Shown here: one piece after another, positions 20,675 to 29,317 of the stretch
Position numbering within the stretch: position 1 is the stretch's first letter
Layout: every line of letters begins with the position of its first letter
Source: Defluviitaleaceae bacterium
GTDB lineage: Bacteria; Bacillota; Clostridia; Lachnospirales; WRBF01
Assembly (NCBI GenBank): GCA_009784685.1
Contig: WRBF01000001.1
Location: forward strand, 1 to 64,000
Direction of reading: 5' to 3'
DNA: 64,000 nt
The notes under the pieces: generated by a model
The model's database searches: none
The model's input: the letters and a program-made list of their open reading frames with translations, nothing else
What the model was told of the DNA's origin: nothing
Translations under genes and position numbers: made by a program

Positions 20675-20696
20675 AATTGAAAGAGAGGGCAACATT

Positions 20697-21110
20697 ATGT
20701 ATACTGCTAAAGTTATGGATCATTTTTCAAACCCGCGCAACGTTGGGGAAATTTTAAATGCAGACGGTGTAGGAATGGTTGGAAATGCTAAATGCGGCGA
20801 TATCATGAAAATGCATCTTAAAATAGAAAATGATATTGTTCTTGATGCAAAATTTAAAACTTTTGGATGTGGAGCTGCTGTTGCTACAAGTAGTGCAGCT
20901 ACTGAAATGGTCATTGGTAAAACTGTAGAAGAGGCTATTAAAATAAGCAATAAAGCCGTTATGGATGCTCTCGGAGGTCTTCCTCCTGAAAAAGTTCATT
21001 GTTCTTGCCTTGCGGAAGAAGCTTTACATGCAGCGTTATGGGACTATGCTGTAAAAAATGGCAAATATTATGAAGGTTTAAAATCTCCGGAAGAACATTC
21101 TGAACATTAA
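20697..21110 (+). CDS. nifU: Fe-S cluster scaffold NifU (IscU-like)
   Basis: MYTAKVMDHFSNPRNVGEI, GNAKCGDIMKMHLKI, KFKTFGCGAAVATSSAATEM, KVHCSCLAEEALHAAL; ORF track start 20568 is too far upstream. Confidence 0.94.
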   Translation: MYTAKVMDHFSNPRNVGEILNADGVGMVGNAKCGDIMKMHLKIENDIVLDAKFKTFGCGAAVATSSAATEMVIGKTVEEAIKISNKAVMDALGGLPPEKVHCSCLAEEALHAALWDYAVKNGKYYEGLKSPEEHSEH

Positions 21111-21131
21111 AACTAAAGGATAAGTAAAAAC

Positions 21132-22181
21132 ATGAAAAAACGTGTATTAGTAGGTATGTCGGGCGGTGTTGATAGTTCTGTTACGGCATATATTTTAAAG
21201 GAACAAGGGTATGAAGTAATCGGCGCAACATTTAATTTTTGGGATAACGGAAAAAACGGAGCTTCTGATGCAGCATGTGTTTGTGATAAGCTTGATATAC
21301 CATTTTATACTTTTGATGTGCGGGATGAATTTAAAACGCATGTCGTGGACTATTTCATAGACTCTTATGTTAAAGCAGAGACACCTAACCCTTGTGTTGT
21401 GTGTAACAGGCATATGAAATGGGCAAAAATGTTAAGCAAGGCGTTGGAACTTGGTGCTGATTATATAGCGACAGGTCATTATGCTAAAGTTGAATATGAT
21501 GCAACAAATAATCGGTACTCTTTAAGAAATGCTATTTCGGGGGCAAAAGATCAAACTTATGCACTTTATAATCTAACACAAGAGCAGCTTAGTAGAGCTA
21601 TTATGCCACTTGGAGATTATAATAAAACGCAAATCCGTGAAATTGCCAAAACTCTTGACTTAAGCGTTGCCGATAAACCCGAAAGCCAGGATATTTGTTT
21701 TATTCCGGATGGTGATTACGTTGGATTTATCAAAAGTTATGCGAAGATTGACCCGGGAGAAGGAAATTTCATCGATTCATCCGGCAACATACTTGGAAAG
21801 CATAAGGGCATTATTAACTATACAATAGGGCAGAGAAAAGGACTTGGAATTGCAGTTGGAAAGAAAATTTTTGTCAGTAATATTGATGCCGTTACAAATG
21901 AGGTTACTTTGTCTGATGAAGACAAGCTCTATTCTAAAGAAATATTTGCAAAAAATGTTAATTTTGTTTCGATAAGTGAGATTAAAGATGGATTTAGATG
22001 CACTGCAAAAATAAGATATAATCAAAAACCTGCTAATTGTACTGTTACATTAAAAAATGGAATATTAAAATGTGAATTTGATGAAGCTCAAAGAGCCTCA
22101 ACACCGGGACAGGCTTTAGTTCTTTATGATGGCGGTAAGGTTTTATGCGGCGGAACTATATTAAAATGCCCCATTATTTAG
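21132..22181 (+). CDS. mnmA: tRNA-specific 2-thiouridylase MnmA
   Basis: VGMSGGVDSSVTAYILKEQGYEVIGATF, TPNPCVVCNRHMKW, TGHYAKVE, PESQDICFIPDGDY. Confidence 0.95.
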   Translation: MKKRVLVGMSGGVDSSVTAYILKEQGYEVIGATFNFWDNGKNGASDAACVCDKLDIPFYTFDVRDEFKTHVVDYFIDSYVKAETPNPCVVCNRHMKWAKMLSKALELGADYIATGHYAKVEYDATNNRYSLRNAISGAKDQTYALYNLTQEQLSRAIMPLGDYNKTQIREIAKTLDLSVADKPESQDICFIPDGDYVGFIKSYAKIDPGEGNFIDSSGNILGKHKGIINYTIGQRKGLGIAVGKKIFVSNIDAVTNEVTLSDEDKLYSKEIFAKNVNFVSISEIKDGFRCTAKIRYNQKPANCTVTLKNGILKCEFDEAQRASTPGQALVLYDGGKVLCGGTILKCPII

Positions 22182-22265
22182 GCATGAAACCAGGTAATGG
22201 AAATTAAAAACACTATATTTATCGCTTTTTGCATAAAAAGGAATACTCTTTTTTGCTTAATAATA

Positions 22266-22294
22266 TTGACATTAGAGATTAATACAAGTATATT
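22266..22294 (+). promoter_or_regulatory. Candidate promoter TTGACA-17-TATATT upstream of ftsQ
   Basis: Direct match to sigma-A-like hexamers with 17-nt spacer. Confidence 0.6.
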
Positions 22295-22329
22295 ATAAAC
22301 ATTACATAGAAATGATTTAAAGGTGATTT

Positions 22330-23052
22330 ATGAAAAGCCGATTTTTTAAAATTGCGCTTGGCATAGTTTTTGTGATTTTTGTGTTATTTTTTATAGCTTC
22401 GTCTTCTATGTTTGAAATATCTAAAATTGAAATATTTGGAAACAACCGAGTAAGCGAACAGGAAATCAGAACGGCTTCCGGAGTTGTAACCGGAATAAAT
22501 ATTTTAAGTTTTAATGCCAGAGGTGCGAGAAGAGAACTCTTACAAAACCATTATATCGAAAGAGTAGTTATCGAAAGAGATCTCTTTAACGGAGTTTTAA
22601 CAATAACCATTAGAGAACGAGTCCTAAGCGGATTTATAGAACATTCAAGCGGTTCCTTTATATACATAGATAAAAACGGCAGAGTTCTTGATGTTAGATC
22701 TTATTATACTGAAAGAATGCCTATAGTTGTTGGTCTTCAATTCACAGAATTCAGAATTGGGGAGATTTTGAGAGTAGCAAACCAAGCGGCGTTTGATCAT
22801 TTAGTTGTTTTAACGCAACTTTTTAATAAATATGAAATAGAGGCGGATGTTCTTAGAGTTGATTTATCAGATGTTACTGATATTCAGATACTTTGGGGGA
22901 ATGTTAGCGTATTTTTTGGTGATATAAGAGATGCGGATGAAAAGATCAGAACAGCAAAAGCTATAATCCAAAGACTTGATGACGATAACCTAAAAGGGTT
23001 TTTAGATATCCGTGACATAAACAGAGACCCTATTTTCAGGTTTTTAACTTAA
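22330..23052 (+). CDS. ftsQ: Cell division protein FtsQ/DivIB
   Basis: Single N-terminal TM, POTRA-like FEISKIEIFGNNRVSEQEI; upstream of ftsZ. Confidence 0.85.
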   Translation: MKSRFFKIALGIVFVIFVLFFIASSSMFEISKIEIFGNNRVSEQEIRTASGVVTGINILSFNARGARRELLQNHYIERVVIERDLFNGVLTITIRERVLSGFIEHSSGSFIYIDKNGRVLDVRSYYTERMPIVVGLQFTEFRIGEILRVANQAAFDHLVVLTQLFNKYEIEADVLRVDLSDVTDIQILWGNVSVFFGDIRDADEKIRTAKAIIQRLDDDNLKGFLDIRDINRDPIFRFLT

Positions 23053-23119
23053 GTTTTTTAGATTCTAAATTTAGATGTGATTAAGATGTAAAACATAGAC
23101 TTCAGGGAGGTTTTCGATT

Positions 23120-24475
23120 TTGATTGATATAGCTAGTTCAAAATTGGGTGCAGCAAAAATAACTGTTATAGGTGTAGGCGGCGGCGGAAATAACGCCGTT
23201 GACAGAATGGTCGAAGATGGAGTTGAGGCAATTGAGTTCGTTTGTGCGAATACAGATCACCAAGCTTTAGAACGCTCTATTGCACCTACAAGAATTCAAC
23301 TTGGGGACAAGCTTACAAAAGGGCTTGGTGCAGGAGGAAACCCTGAAATAGGTCGTCAAGCGGCAGAAGAATCAAAAGAGGAAATTAAACAACTGCTTAT
23401 TAATTCTGACATGTTGTTTATAACAGCAGGAATGGGGGGCGGCACAGGCACAGGTGCTGCGCCTGTTATTGCGTCTATTGCACGTGATTTAAATATTTTA
23501 ACCGTTGCGGTTGTAACAAAGCCCTTCAGATTTGAAGGTACTCATAGAATGAAAAGTGCGCTCTCAGGTGTTGCAGAGCTTAAAAAGTATGTTGATACGT
23601 TAGTTGTTATTCCTAATCAACGTTTACTTGAAATAATAGATAGAAATACTTCAATGCTTCAAGCTTTTAAGAAAGCGGATGAAACTTTGCGCCAAGGTGT
23701 TCAAGGTATTGCTGACCTAATTTCAAAACCGGGACAAATTAACCTTGACTTTGCGGACGTTCATACTATTATGTCCGGTAAAGGTCTTGCGCATATGGGC
23801 GTTGGACAAGCAAAAGGTAAAGATAAAGCTGAAGTTGCAGCAGAAATGGCGATAAAGAGTCCTCTGCTTGAAACATCAATTAAAGGAGCAAGAAGCGTTT
23901 TGATAAGTATTGCAGGAGATCCACATTTCTCGCTTTTGGAAACAGATACTGCAATTACATATATTACTGAAACTATAGATCCTGATGCTGAAATTATATA
24001 CGGCACGACTATTAATGATGATTTGGATGACGAAGTCATTATAACTGTTATTGCGACAGGGCTTGATGATGAAAGTGCTCATGCAGAAAATCAAAACCGC
24101 CGTATGGCTAACGTATTGCCTCAGCAAGTTCAAAGACAACCTCAAATCAATTTAATGAGCGATCAACTGAACATGGAGCCGCAACAGATTCAGCCTCCTC
24201 ACATTCCTCCTATGCAAGGTATGCCGGAAATGCAGCCTATGCCGCCGATGAATATGAATATGCAAGGTACTGAGCCTAAGCCTATGCTTCAGCCGGCGCA
24301 ATCAAAACATTATATTCAGAATGACAAGCCTTACATGCAGCCGGCTGGCTCTCATACACAGCCGCAGATGCCGCCTAATCACTACCATGATTATAGGGAT
24401 GACTTTGAAGCAAGAGACGAAAACGGTGACATAACTTTCGATATTCCTGTATTTTTACAGAATAAGAGAAAGTAA
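23120..24475 (+). CDS. ftsZ: Cell division protein FtsZ
   Basis: VIGVGGGGNNAVDRM, FITAGMGGGTGTGAAPVIA; TTG start after GGGAGG; C-terminal DITFDIPVFLQNKRK. Confidence 0.97.
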   Translation: MIDIASSKLGAAKITVIGVGGGGNNAVDRMVEDGVEAIEFVCANTDHQALERSIAPTRIQLGDKLTKGLGAGGNPEIGRQAAEESKEEIKQLLINSDMLFITAGMGGGTGTGAAPVIASIARDLNILTVAVVTKPFRFEGTHRMKSALSGVAELKKYVDTLVVIPNQRLLEIIDRNTSMLQAFKKADETLRQGVQGIADLISKPGQINLDFADVHTIMSGKGLAHMGVGQAKGKDKAEVAAEMAIKSPLLETSIKGARSVLISIAGDPHFSLLETDTAITYITETIDPDAEIIYGTTINDDLDDEVIITVIATGLDDESAHAENQNRRMANVLPQQVQRQPQINLMSDQLNMEPQQIQPPHIPPMQGMPEMQPMPPMNMNMQGTEPKPMLQPAQSKHYIQNDKPYMQPAGSHTQPQMPPNHYHDYRDDFEARDENGDITFDIPVFLQNKRK

Positions 24476-24506
24476 GTTAAGTTTTAAAAGTCCATGTTTT
24501 ATATCT

Positions 24507-24547
24507 AAAAAGGCTTACGTTCTAAATATGTAGAACGTAAGCCTTTT
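24507..24547. terminator. Bidirectional intrinsic terminator
   Basis: AAAAGGCTTACGTTCTA-AATATG-TAGAACGTAAGCCTTTT, 17-bp perfect stem. Confidence 0.9.
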
Positions 24548-24587
24548 ATATATTCCCAACATAGAGGTCGCCATAATTTCCGAAGGG

Positions 24588-25616
24588 ATGATGATCATGT
24601 TAAGCATACGTAATCTTGACAAAATTTACATCAATCGTAACACGAAGTTCCAAGCTTTAAAAAATGTTAGCGTTGATATAGAAGACGGAGAAATTTTTGG
24701 ATTTATAGGGCTTAGCGGCGCAGGAAAGACATCACTTGCGAGATGTATTTCAATGCTTGAAAAGGTTGATGGCGGTAAAATAATATTAAATAGTGCAGAT
24801 ATTACTAAGATTAAAGGCAGTGAATTAAGAGATGTTAGAAAAAAAATCGGTTTAGTGTTCCAACAGTTTAATTTACTGATGAATTCAACGGTTTTTGATA
24901 ATATAGCTTTCCCACTTAAAATTGCAAAAAAACCAAAAAACTTTATTGAAAATAGAGTAGCTGAACTTTTAGAACTCGTAGGATTAACTGATAAAAAAGA
25001 CTCTTACCCTTCAAAACTTTCGGGAGGACAAAAACAACGTGTTGGTATCGCAAGAGCGCTTGCTGCTGAGCCTGAAATGGTTATTTGTGATGAAGCAACC
25101 TCAGCTCTTGATCCGGAAACTACACGCTCAATACTAGAACTTATAAAAAGCATAAATAAGCAAACAGGCGTAACTTTTATCGTAATAACCCATGAAATGG
25201 ATGTTATTAAAGAACTATGCCACTCCGTTGCAATTATGGAAGGCGGCGAAATAATAGAACAGGGCAAGGTTATTGATTTGATGGTTTCGCCAAAAAGCAG
25301 TGCCGCAAGGCAATTCTTCTCAAAAAGCCTAACATTTGATATGACAAGCCATTTGACAGAGCTACCTAAAGACGGGAAAATTCTCAAAGCTACTTTTATG
25401 GGCGACAGTGCCTTAAAACCGTTTATAATGCAAGTAATACGCAATTTTGAGATAGAGCTTTCGATATTATCCGGCGGCATAGAATCTGTCGGTGGAACTA
25501 TGGTAGGCGAATTGATTTTAAAAATTAGCGGCAATGCCGAAGCTTTAGCTTCTTCCATACAGTATCTTAAGGATTTAGGCGTTGGGATTGAGGTGATATA
25601 TGATGCAAATCTTTGA
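24588..25616 (+). CDS. metN: Methionine ABC transporter ATP-binding protein
   Basis: GLSGAGKTSLARC, LSGGQKQRVGIARAL, NIL domain C-terminus. Confidence 0.93.
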   Translation: MMIMLSIRNLDKIYINRNTKFQALKNVSVDIEDGEIFGFIGLSGAGKTSLARCISMLEKVDGGKIILNSADITKIKGSELRDVRKKIGLVFQQFNLLMNSTVFDNIAFPLKIAKKPKNFIENRVAELLELVGLTDKKDSYPSKLSGGQKQRVGIARALAAEPEMVICDEATSALDPETTRSILELIKSINKQTGVTFIVITHEMDVIKELCHSVAIMEGGEIIEQGKVIDLMVSPKSSAARQFFSKSLTFDMTSHLTELPKDGKILKATFMGDSALKPFIMQVIRNFEIELSILSGGIESVGGTMVGELILKISGNAEALASSIQYLKDLGVGIEVIYDANL

Positions 25617-26277
25617 TTATGGATATTTAAGTCAATTGATAAGCATATTAATGCCGGGAACGGCGGATACGATATTTATGGTTTCAATTTCTTCACTATT
25701 CGCTATTTCTATCGGGCTTGGACTTGGTGTAGTGCTTTACATTACACAACCAGGCGGTGTTTGCGAAATAACCCTATTAAACAAGATTCTCGGAACTATA
25801 GTAAATATCGGTCGCAGCATACCTTTTGTAATCATCATCATCGCTGTGTTCCCGTTATCAAGGTTCATAGTAGGTACATCAATCGGGCGGACTGCTGCAA
25901 TTGTGCCTCTTACAATAGCGGCTATCCCTTTTGTTGCTAGGCTTGTTGAAGCAAACCTTAACGAACTTGGGCAAGGAATAGTAGAAGCTGCTGTTTCTGC
26001 GGGGGCAACGCCCATGCAAATAATATTCCGTGTGCTTTTGCCTGAGAGTGCATCAAGCCTTGTTTCGAGCTTTACACTAACAATTATAAGCTTAATAGGA
26101 TACTCAGCAATGGCAGGCACAATTGGCGGCGGCGGTCTTGGAGATGTAGCTCTGCGCCATGGATATCAAAGGTTCAGGACAGATATATTGATATTAACTG
26201 TTCTAATACTTGTAATATTAGTTCAGTTTATTCAAATAGTAGGTCAAATAATATCAAAGCGACTTGATAAAAGGTAA
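25600..26277 (+). CDS. metI: Methionine ABC transporter permease
   Basis: GRSIPFVIIIIAVFPLSRFIVGTSIG, GYSAMAGTIGGGGLGDVALRHGYQRF. Confidence 0.94.
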   Translation: MMQIFDYGYLSQLISILMPGTADTIFMVSISSLFAISIGLGLGVVLYITQPGGVCEITLLNKILGTIVNIGRSIPFVIIIIAVFPLSRFIVGTSIGRTAAIVPLTIAAIPFVARLVEANLNELGQGIVEAAVSAGATPMQIIFRVLLPESASSLVSSFTLTIISLIGYSAMAGTIGGGGLGDVALRHGYQRFRTDILILTVLILVILVQFIQIVGQIISKRLDKR

Positions 26278-26308
26278 TCTTTTGAAAATTGAGAGGAGTC
26301 AAAAAAAT

Positions 26309-27118
26309 ATGAAAAAATTAATATCGCTTATATGTATATGCTTACTGATTGCGACAATAGCTGTATTAACTGGTTGTGAATCAGCAGCAGATAATGAATT
26401 TGAAACGCTTGTAATAGGTGCAACTGCTGTGCCTCATGCGGAAATACTTGAGTTTATACGCACAGATATGTTAGAGCAGGGTATTAGTCTTGAAATTAGA
26501 GAGTTCAGCGATTTTTCCCTTGTTAACCCGGCTTTGCGTGATGGTCAAATTGATGTTAATTATTTCCAACATGCTCCGTTTCTTAACAATTTTGTTGAAA
26601 ACACCGGTGCGCCTTTAGTATCGGTATGTCAAATACATATTGAACCTATGGGTATTTATTCAAACAATCTTAATGATTTATCAGAAATACAACCAGGGTC
26701 TACTGTCGGGATACAAAATGATGCTACTAATCAAGCAAGGGCTCTTTTGCTTCTAGAAAATGTTGGGTTAATAACATTACGTGAAGGAGCAGGAGTTCTT
26801 GCTACAGTTCATGACATAGCAGAAAACCCGCTGGATCTTAATATTTTAGAAATTGATGCAGCTATGCTTCCACGAACGTTAAACGAGACAGCTATTTCGA
26901 CAATTAATACAAATTTTGCTCTTCAAGCAGGATTAAACCCAATGAACGATGCTCTGGCTATAGAAAATTCTGACTCCCCTTATGCAAATTTAATAGTAGT
27001 TAGAGAAGAAGACCTTAACAGGGAAGCCGTTCAAATATTATTAAGAACGCTTCAAACTGAAATGGTGAGGGAGTTTATTCTTGAAAATTACGAAGGTGCG
27101 GTTGTTCCTGTGTTTTAA
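26309..27118 (+). CDS. metQ: Methionine ABC transporter substrate-binding lipoprotein
   Basis: Lipobox LTGC, VIGATAVPHAEIL, DVNYFQHAPFLNNF; start ATG 26309 after GAGAGGAG. Confidence 0.93.
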   Translation: MKKLISLICICLLIATIAVLTGCESAADNEFETLVIGATAVPHAEILEFIRTDMLEQGISLEIREFSDFSLVNPALRDGQIDVNYFQHAPFLNNFVENTGAPLVSVCQIHIEPMGIYSNNLNDLSEIQPGSTVGIQNDATNQARALLLLENVGLITLREGAGVLATVHDIAENPLDLNILEIDAAMLPRTLNETAISTINTNFALQAGLNPMNDALAIENSDSPYANLIVVREEDLNREAVQILLRTLQTEMVREFILENYEGAVVPVF

Positions 27119-27189
27119 TTAGTAATTGTTTTCTTTGAACCATTTTCAAGTTAAACGGCTATAAGTAAAATTCATGCATACTTTTGGGA

Positions 27190-27252
27190 AAAAAGTCCAC
27201 TCTAAGCATTAAAGAAGTTTTAATAGTTTTAATGTTTAGAGGAGGACTTTTT
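27190..27252 (+). promoter_or_regulatory. Long hairpin enclosing the RBS of the dacF-like gene
   Basis: 9 bp + 14 bp stem (27190-27213 / 27228-27252) with 1x2 internal loop; GGAGGA lies inside the 3' arm and ATG follows directly. Confidence 0.8.
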
Positions 27253-28413
27253 ATGCGCTATAAAACATTTGTGATATTACTCATGACTACTATTTTGTTA
27301 AGCTGCAAAGCAGTGTTTGCAAACATCCCTGCTGCTGAAATAACAGTTGATGCAAGGTCTGCAATTTTGATGGAAGCCTCAACAGGAAAAATACTTGTAG
27401 ATCAAAACAAGCAGGAAAGACTGTCGATAGCTTCAATAACGAAAGTGATGACATTGCTGCTTGTTTACGAGGCGATAGACGAAGGAAGAATTAAATGGGA
27501 TGATATTGTTACGGTTAGTGACTATGCCGCAGGCATGGGCGGGTCTCAAATATTTCTTGAGCCAACGGAAAGGCAAACAGTTAGAGATTTAACCAAATCA
27601 GTTATAATTGCATCCGCTAACGACTCTGCCGTTGCCCTTGCTGAGTATGTTTCAGGCAGTGAAGAGGCGTTTGTGCAGCTTATGAACAAGCGTGCTTTAA
27701 GTCTTGGGATGACAGAGACCTCTTTCCAAAATTCATGCGGACTTGATGCTGACGGACATTACTCCTCGGCAGAGGATGTTGCAATTATGAGTCGTGAGCT
27801 TATTAATAATTTCCCCGAAGTGCTTGAAGTATCCTCTATTTGGATGGACTCAATAGTCCATAAAACAGCTAGAGGTGAAGAAGTATTTGGTCTTAATAAT
27901 ACAAATCGGTTAATTAAATCATATCAAGGCGCAGTAGGTCTTAAAACAGGGTCAACGGGTAATGCTTTGTTTTGCATATCGGCTGTGGCTGAAAGAGACG
28001 GTATGATGCTTATAGCCGTTATTTTAGGCGGACCTACATCTGAAATCAGATTCCATGAGGCGGCAAGGCTTTTTGATTATGGGTTTTCTAATTACTCGGT
28101 AATCGAAGGCGAATCTTCAGGAACGCCAAAAGGGATAATAAATGTTAACAAAGGAGCACAAGAACAAGTAGGCGTGTCAATAAAAACACAGATAAATTGC
28201 GTTATCCCTAAAGGAAAAAGCGTTGAACTTGAAAGCAAATTAGAGCTCCCGGAAAAAGTTGATGCACCAGTATTTATGGGTCAGAAAGTAGGGGAGATAG
28301 TGTACTTTGCAAATGGCAGTGAAGTAGGTAGGTCTGATCTTATTATAATGGAAGATGTGCCCAAAGCCGGGCTTACAGATAACTTACGAATGCTTTTTAG
28401 TAGATGGTTTTAA
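27253..28413 (+). CDS. dacF: D-alanyl-D-alanine carboxypeptidase (DacF-like penicillin-binding protein)
   Basis: SIASITKVMTLLLVYEAI (SxxK), SANDSAVALAEY (SxN), KTGSTG (KTG); signal peptide starting MRYKTF. Confidence 0.93.
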   Translation: MRYKTFVILLMTTILLSCKAVFANIPAAEITVDARSAILMEASTGKILVDQNKQERLSIASITKVMTLLLVYEAIDEGRIKWDDIVTVSDYAAGMGGSQIFLEPTERQTVRDLTKSVIIASANDSAVALAEYVSGSEEAFVQLMNKRALSLGMTETSFQNSCGLDADGHYSSAEDVAIMSRELINNFPEVLEVSSIWMDSIVHKTARGEEVFGLNNTNRLIKSYQGAVGLKTGSTGNALFCISAVAERDGMMLIAVILGGPTSEIRFHEAARLFDYGFSNYSVIEGESSGTPKGIINVNKGAQEQVGVSIKTQINCVIPKGKSVELESKLELPEKVDAPVFMGQKVGEIVYFANGSEVGRSDLIIMEDVPKAGLTDNLRMLFSRWF

Positions 28414-28452
28414 TATTAAATAGCAGATACTAAATCAGTAACAAGTCCTAAG

Positions 28453-28535
28453 CCCCTTTCATACAATACAGAAGAGGTGTACAACTCATACTATTGCTTT
28501 TAGAAAGAGATAGTATCCACTATGTATGAAAGGGG
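28453..28535 (+). promoter_or_regulatory. Structured 5' leader (12-bp outer stem, 7-bp inner stem) covering the RBS of the 28544 ORF
   Basis: CCCCTTTCATAC (28453-28464) pairs with GTATGAAAGGGG (28524-28535); ATACTAT/ATAGTAT inner stem. Confidence 0.7.
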
Positions 28536-28543
28536 AAAATGAT

Positions 28544-28867
28544 ATGATGGATAGAAGTGCCAATGGTATTATTGAGTGCCTAATGCCGCATATAGGCAGG
28601 ACTGTTACAGTGTTTACTGAAAGCGGAGGTATTTCCGGGTCTGGTTTTACGGGCGTTTTATTAACAGCAGACTTTGGTTGTATAAGACTTCTTGCAAGTA
28701 TCGGCGCACCGCCTGCATGTCCAATCGGAAGCACTTGCCTTGATTCGTTTAGTCCGGGTCTTGGAAGAAGTGGTCCTGAAGGCGCACCGTTTTTCGGCAA
28801 CCCAATGGGCGCAATTTGTGTAATTCCAACTGATGCTATTGTATGCTTTACGCATAATGCGATTTAG
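28544..28867 (+). CDS. Small Gly-rich hypothetical protein
   Basis: AAAGGGG RBS, ATG, stop TAG, followed by strong terminator. Confidence 0.75.
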   Translation: MMDRSANGIIECLMPHIGRTVTVFTESGGISGSGFTGVLLTADFGCIRLLASIGAPPACPIGSTCLDSFSPGLGRSGPEGAPFFGNPMGAICVIPTDAIVCFTHNAI

Positions 28868-28889
28868 TAAAATACAGTACGATTATATT

Positions 28890-28917
28890 GGGGCGATGTT
28901 CGCATCGCCCCTTTTTT
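28890..28917 (+). terminator. Intrinsic terminator
   Basis: GGGGCGATG-TTCG-CATCGCCCC followed by TTTTTT. Confidence 0.93.
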
Positions 28918-28930
28918 CGTATAGCATATA

Positions 28931-28959
28931 TCGACAAACTTTTAACTATATGGTATAAT
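28931..28959 (+). promoter_or_regulatory. Promoter TCGACA-17-TATAAT for the selenoprotein gene
   Basis: -35 28931-28936, -10 28954-28959. Confidence 0.65.
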
Positions 28960-28988
28960 TACACAAGAACCGACAGGAGGACAGTAGC

Positions 28989-29267
28989 ATGAAAAAAATA
29001 ATAATTTATGGAAGCTCACATTGACCGGGCTGTGAGCCGGTGAAAGAGGTTCTTTCCCAAAGAAATATTAAGTATGCATATGTTGATATTACATCGGGTA
29101 TGTTTGGGCTTAAAAACTTTTTAAAGATTAGGGATAATAATGAGAGTCATGCAAAATTACGAGTAAATGGCTTGGTTGGTATTCCAACATTAGTCGTTGA
29201 TGATAAAAGCTATTTAATATCAGGTCCAGAGGCTATGGAACATCTTGTTGAAGAGCTTGAGTTATAG
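28989..29267 (+). CDS. Glutaredoxin-like selenoprotein (92 aa; Sec at codon 12, UxxC motif)
   Basis: GACAGGAGG RBS then ATG; MKKIIIYGSSH(U)PGCEPVKEVLSQRNIKYAYVDITSG...VGIPTLVVDDK; in-frame TGA at 29022-29024 in the catalytic CxxC position, same frame as ORF-track entry 29040-29267. Confidence 0.88.
29025..29058 (+). promoter_or_regulatory. Candidate bacterial SECIS element
   Basis: GG(U)GAAAGA-GGU-UCUUUCCC hairpin with loop GGU 24-26 nt after UGA; an additional ACCGG(G)CU-GUG-AGCCGGU stem directly follows the UGA. Confidence 0.75.
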
Positions 29268-29276
29268 ATAATGCTG

Positions 29277-29311
29277 CAAAAGAGTAGGTAGGGTAATCCT
29301 GCCTCTTTTTT
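29277..29311 (+). terminator. Intrinsic terminator after the selenoprotein gene
   Basis: AAAAGAGTAGGTAGG-GTAAT-CCTGCCTCTTTTTT. Confidence 0.8.
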
Positions 29312-29317
29312 GTGGTA

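Noticed and set aside
28441-28540. The 12-bp inverted repeat as an ordinary dacF terminator
   Set aside because: No U-run follows the 3' arm, which is instead the RBS of the next ORF; kept as a leader structure.
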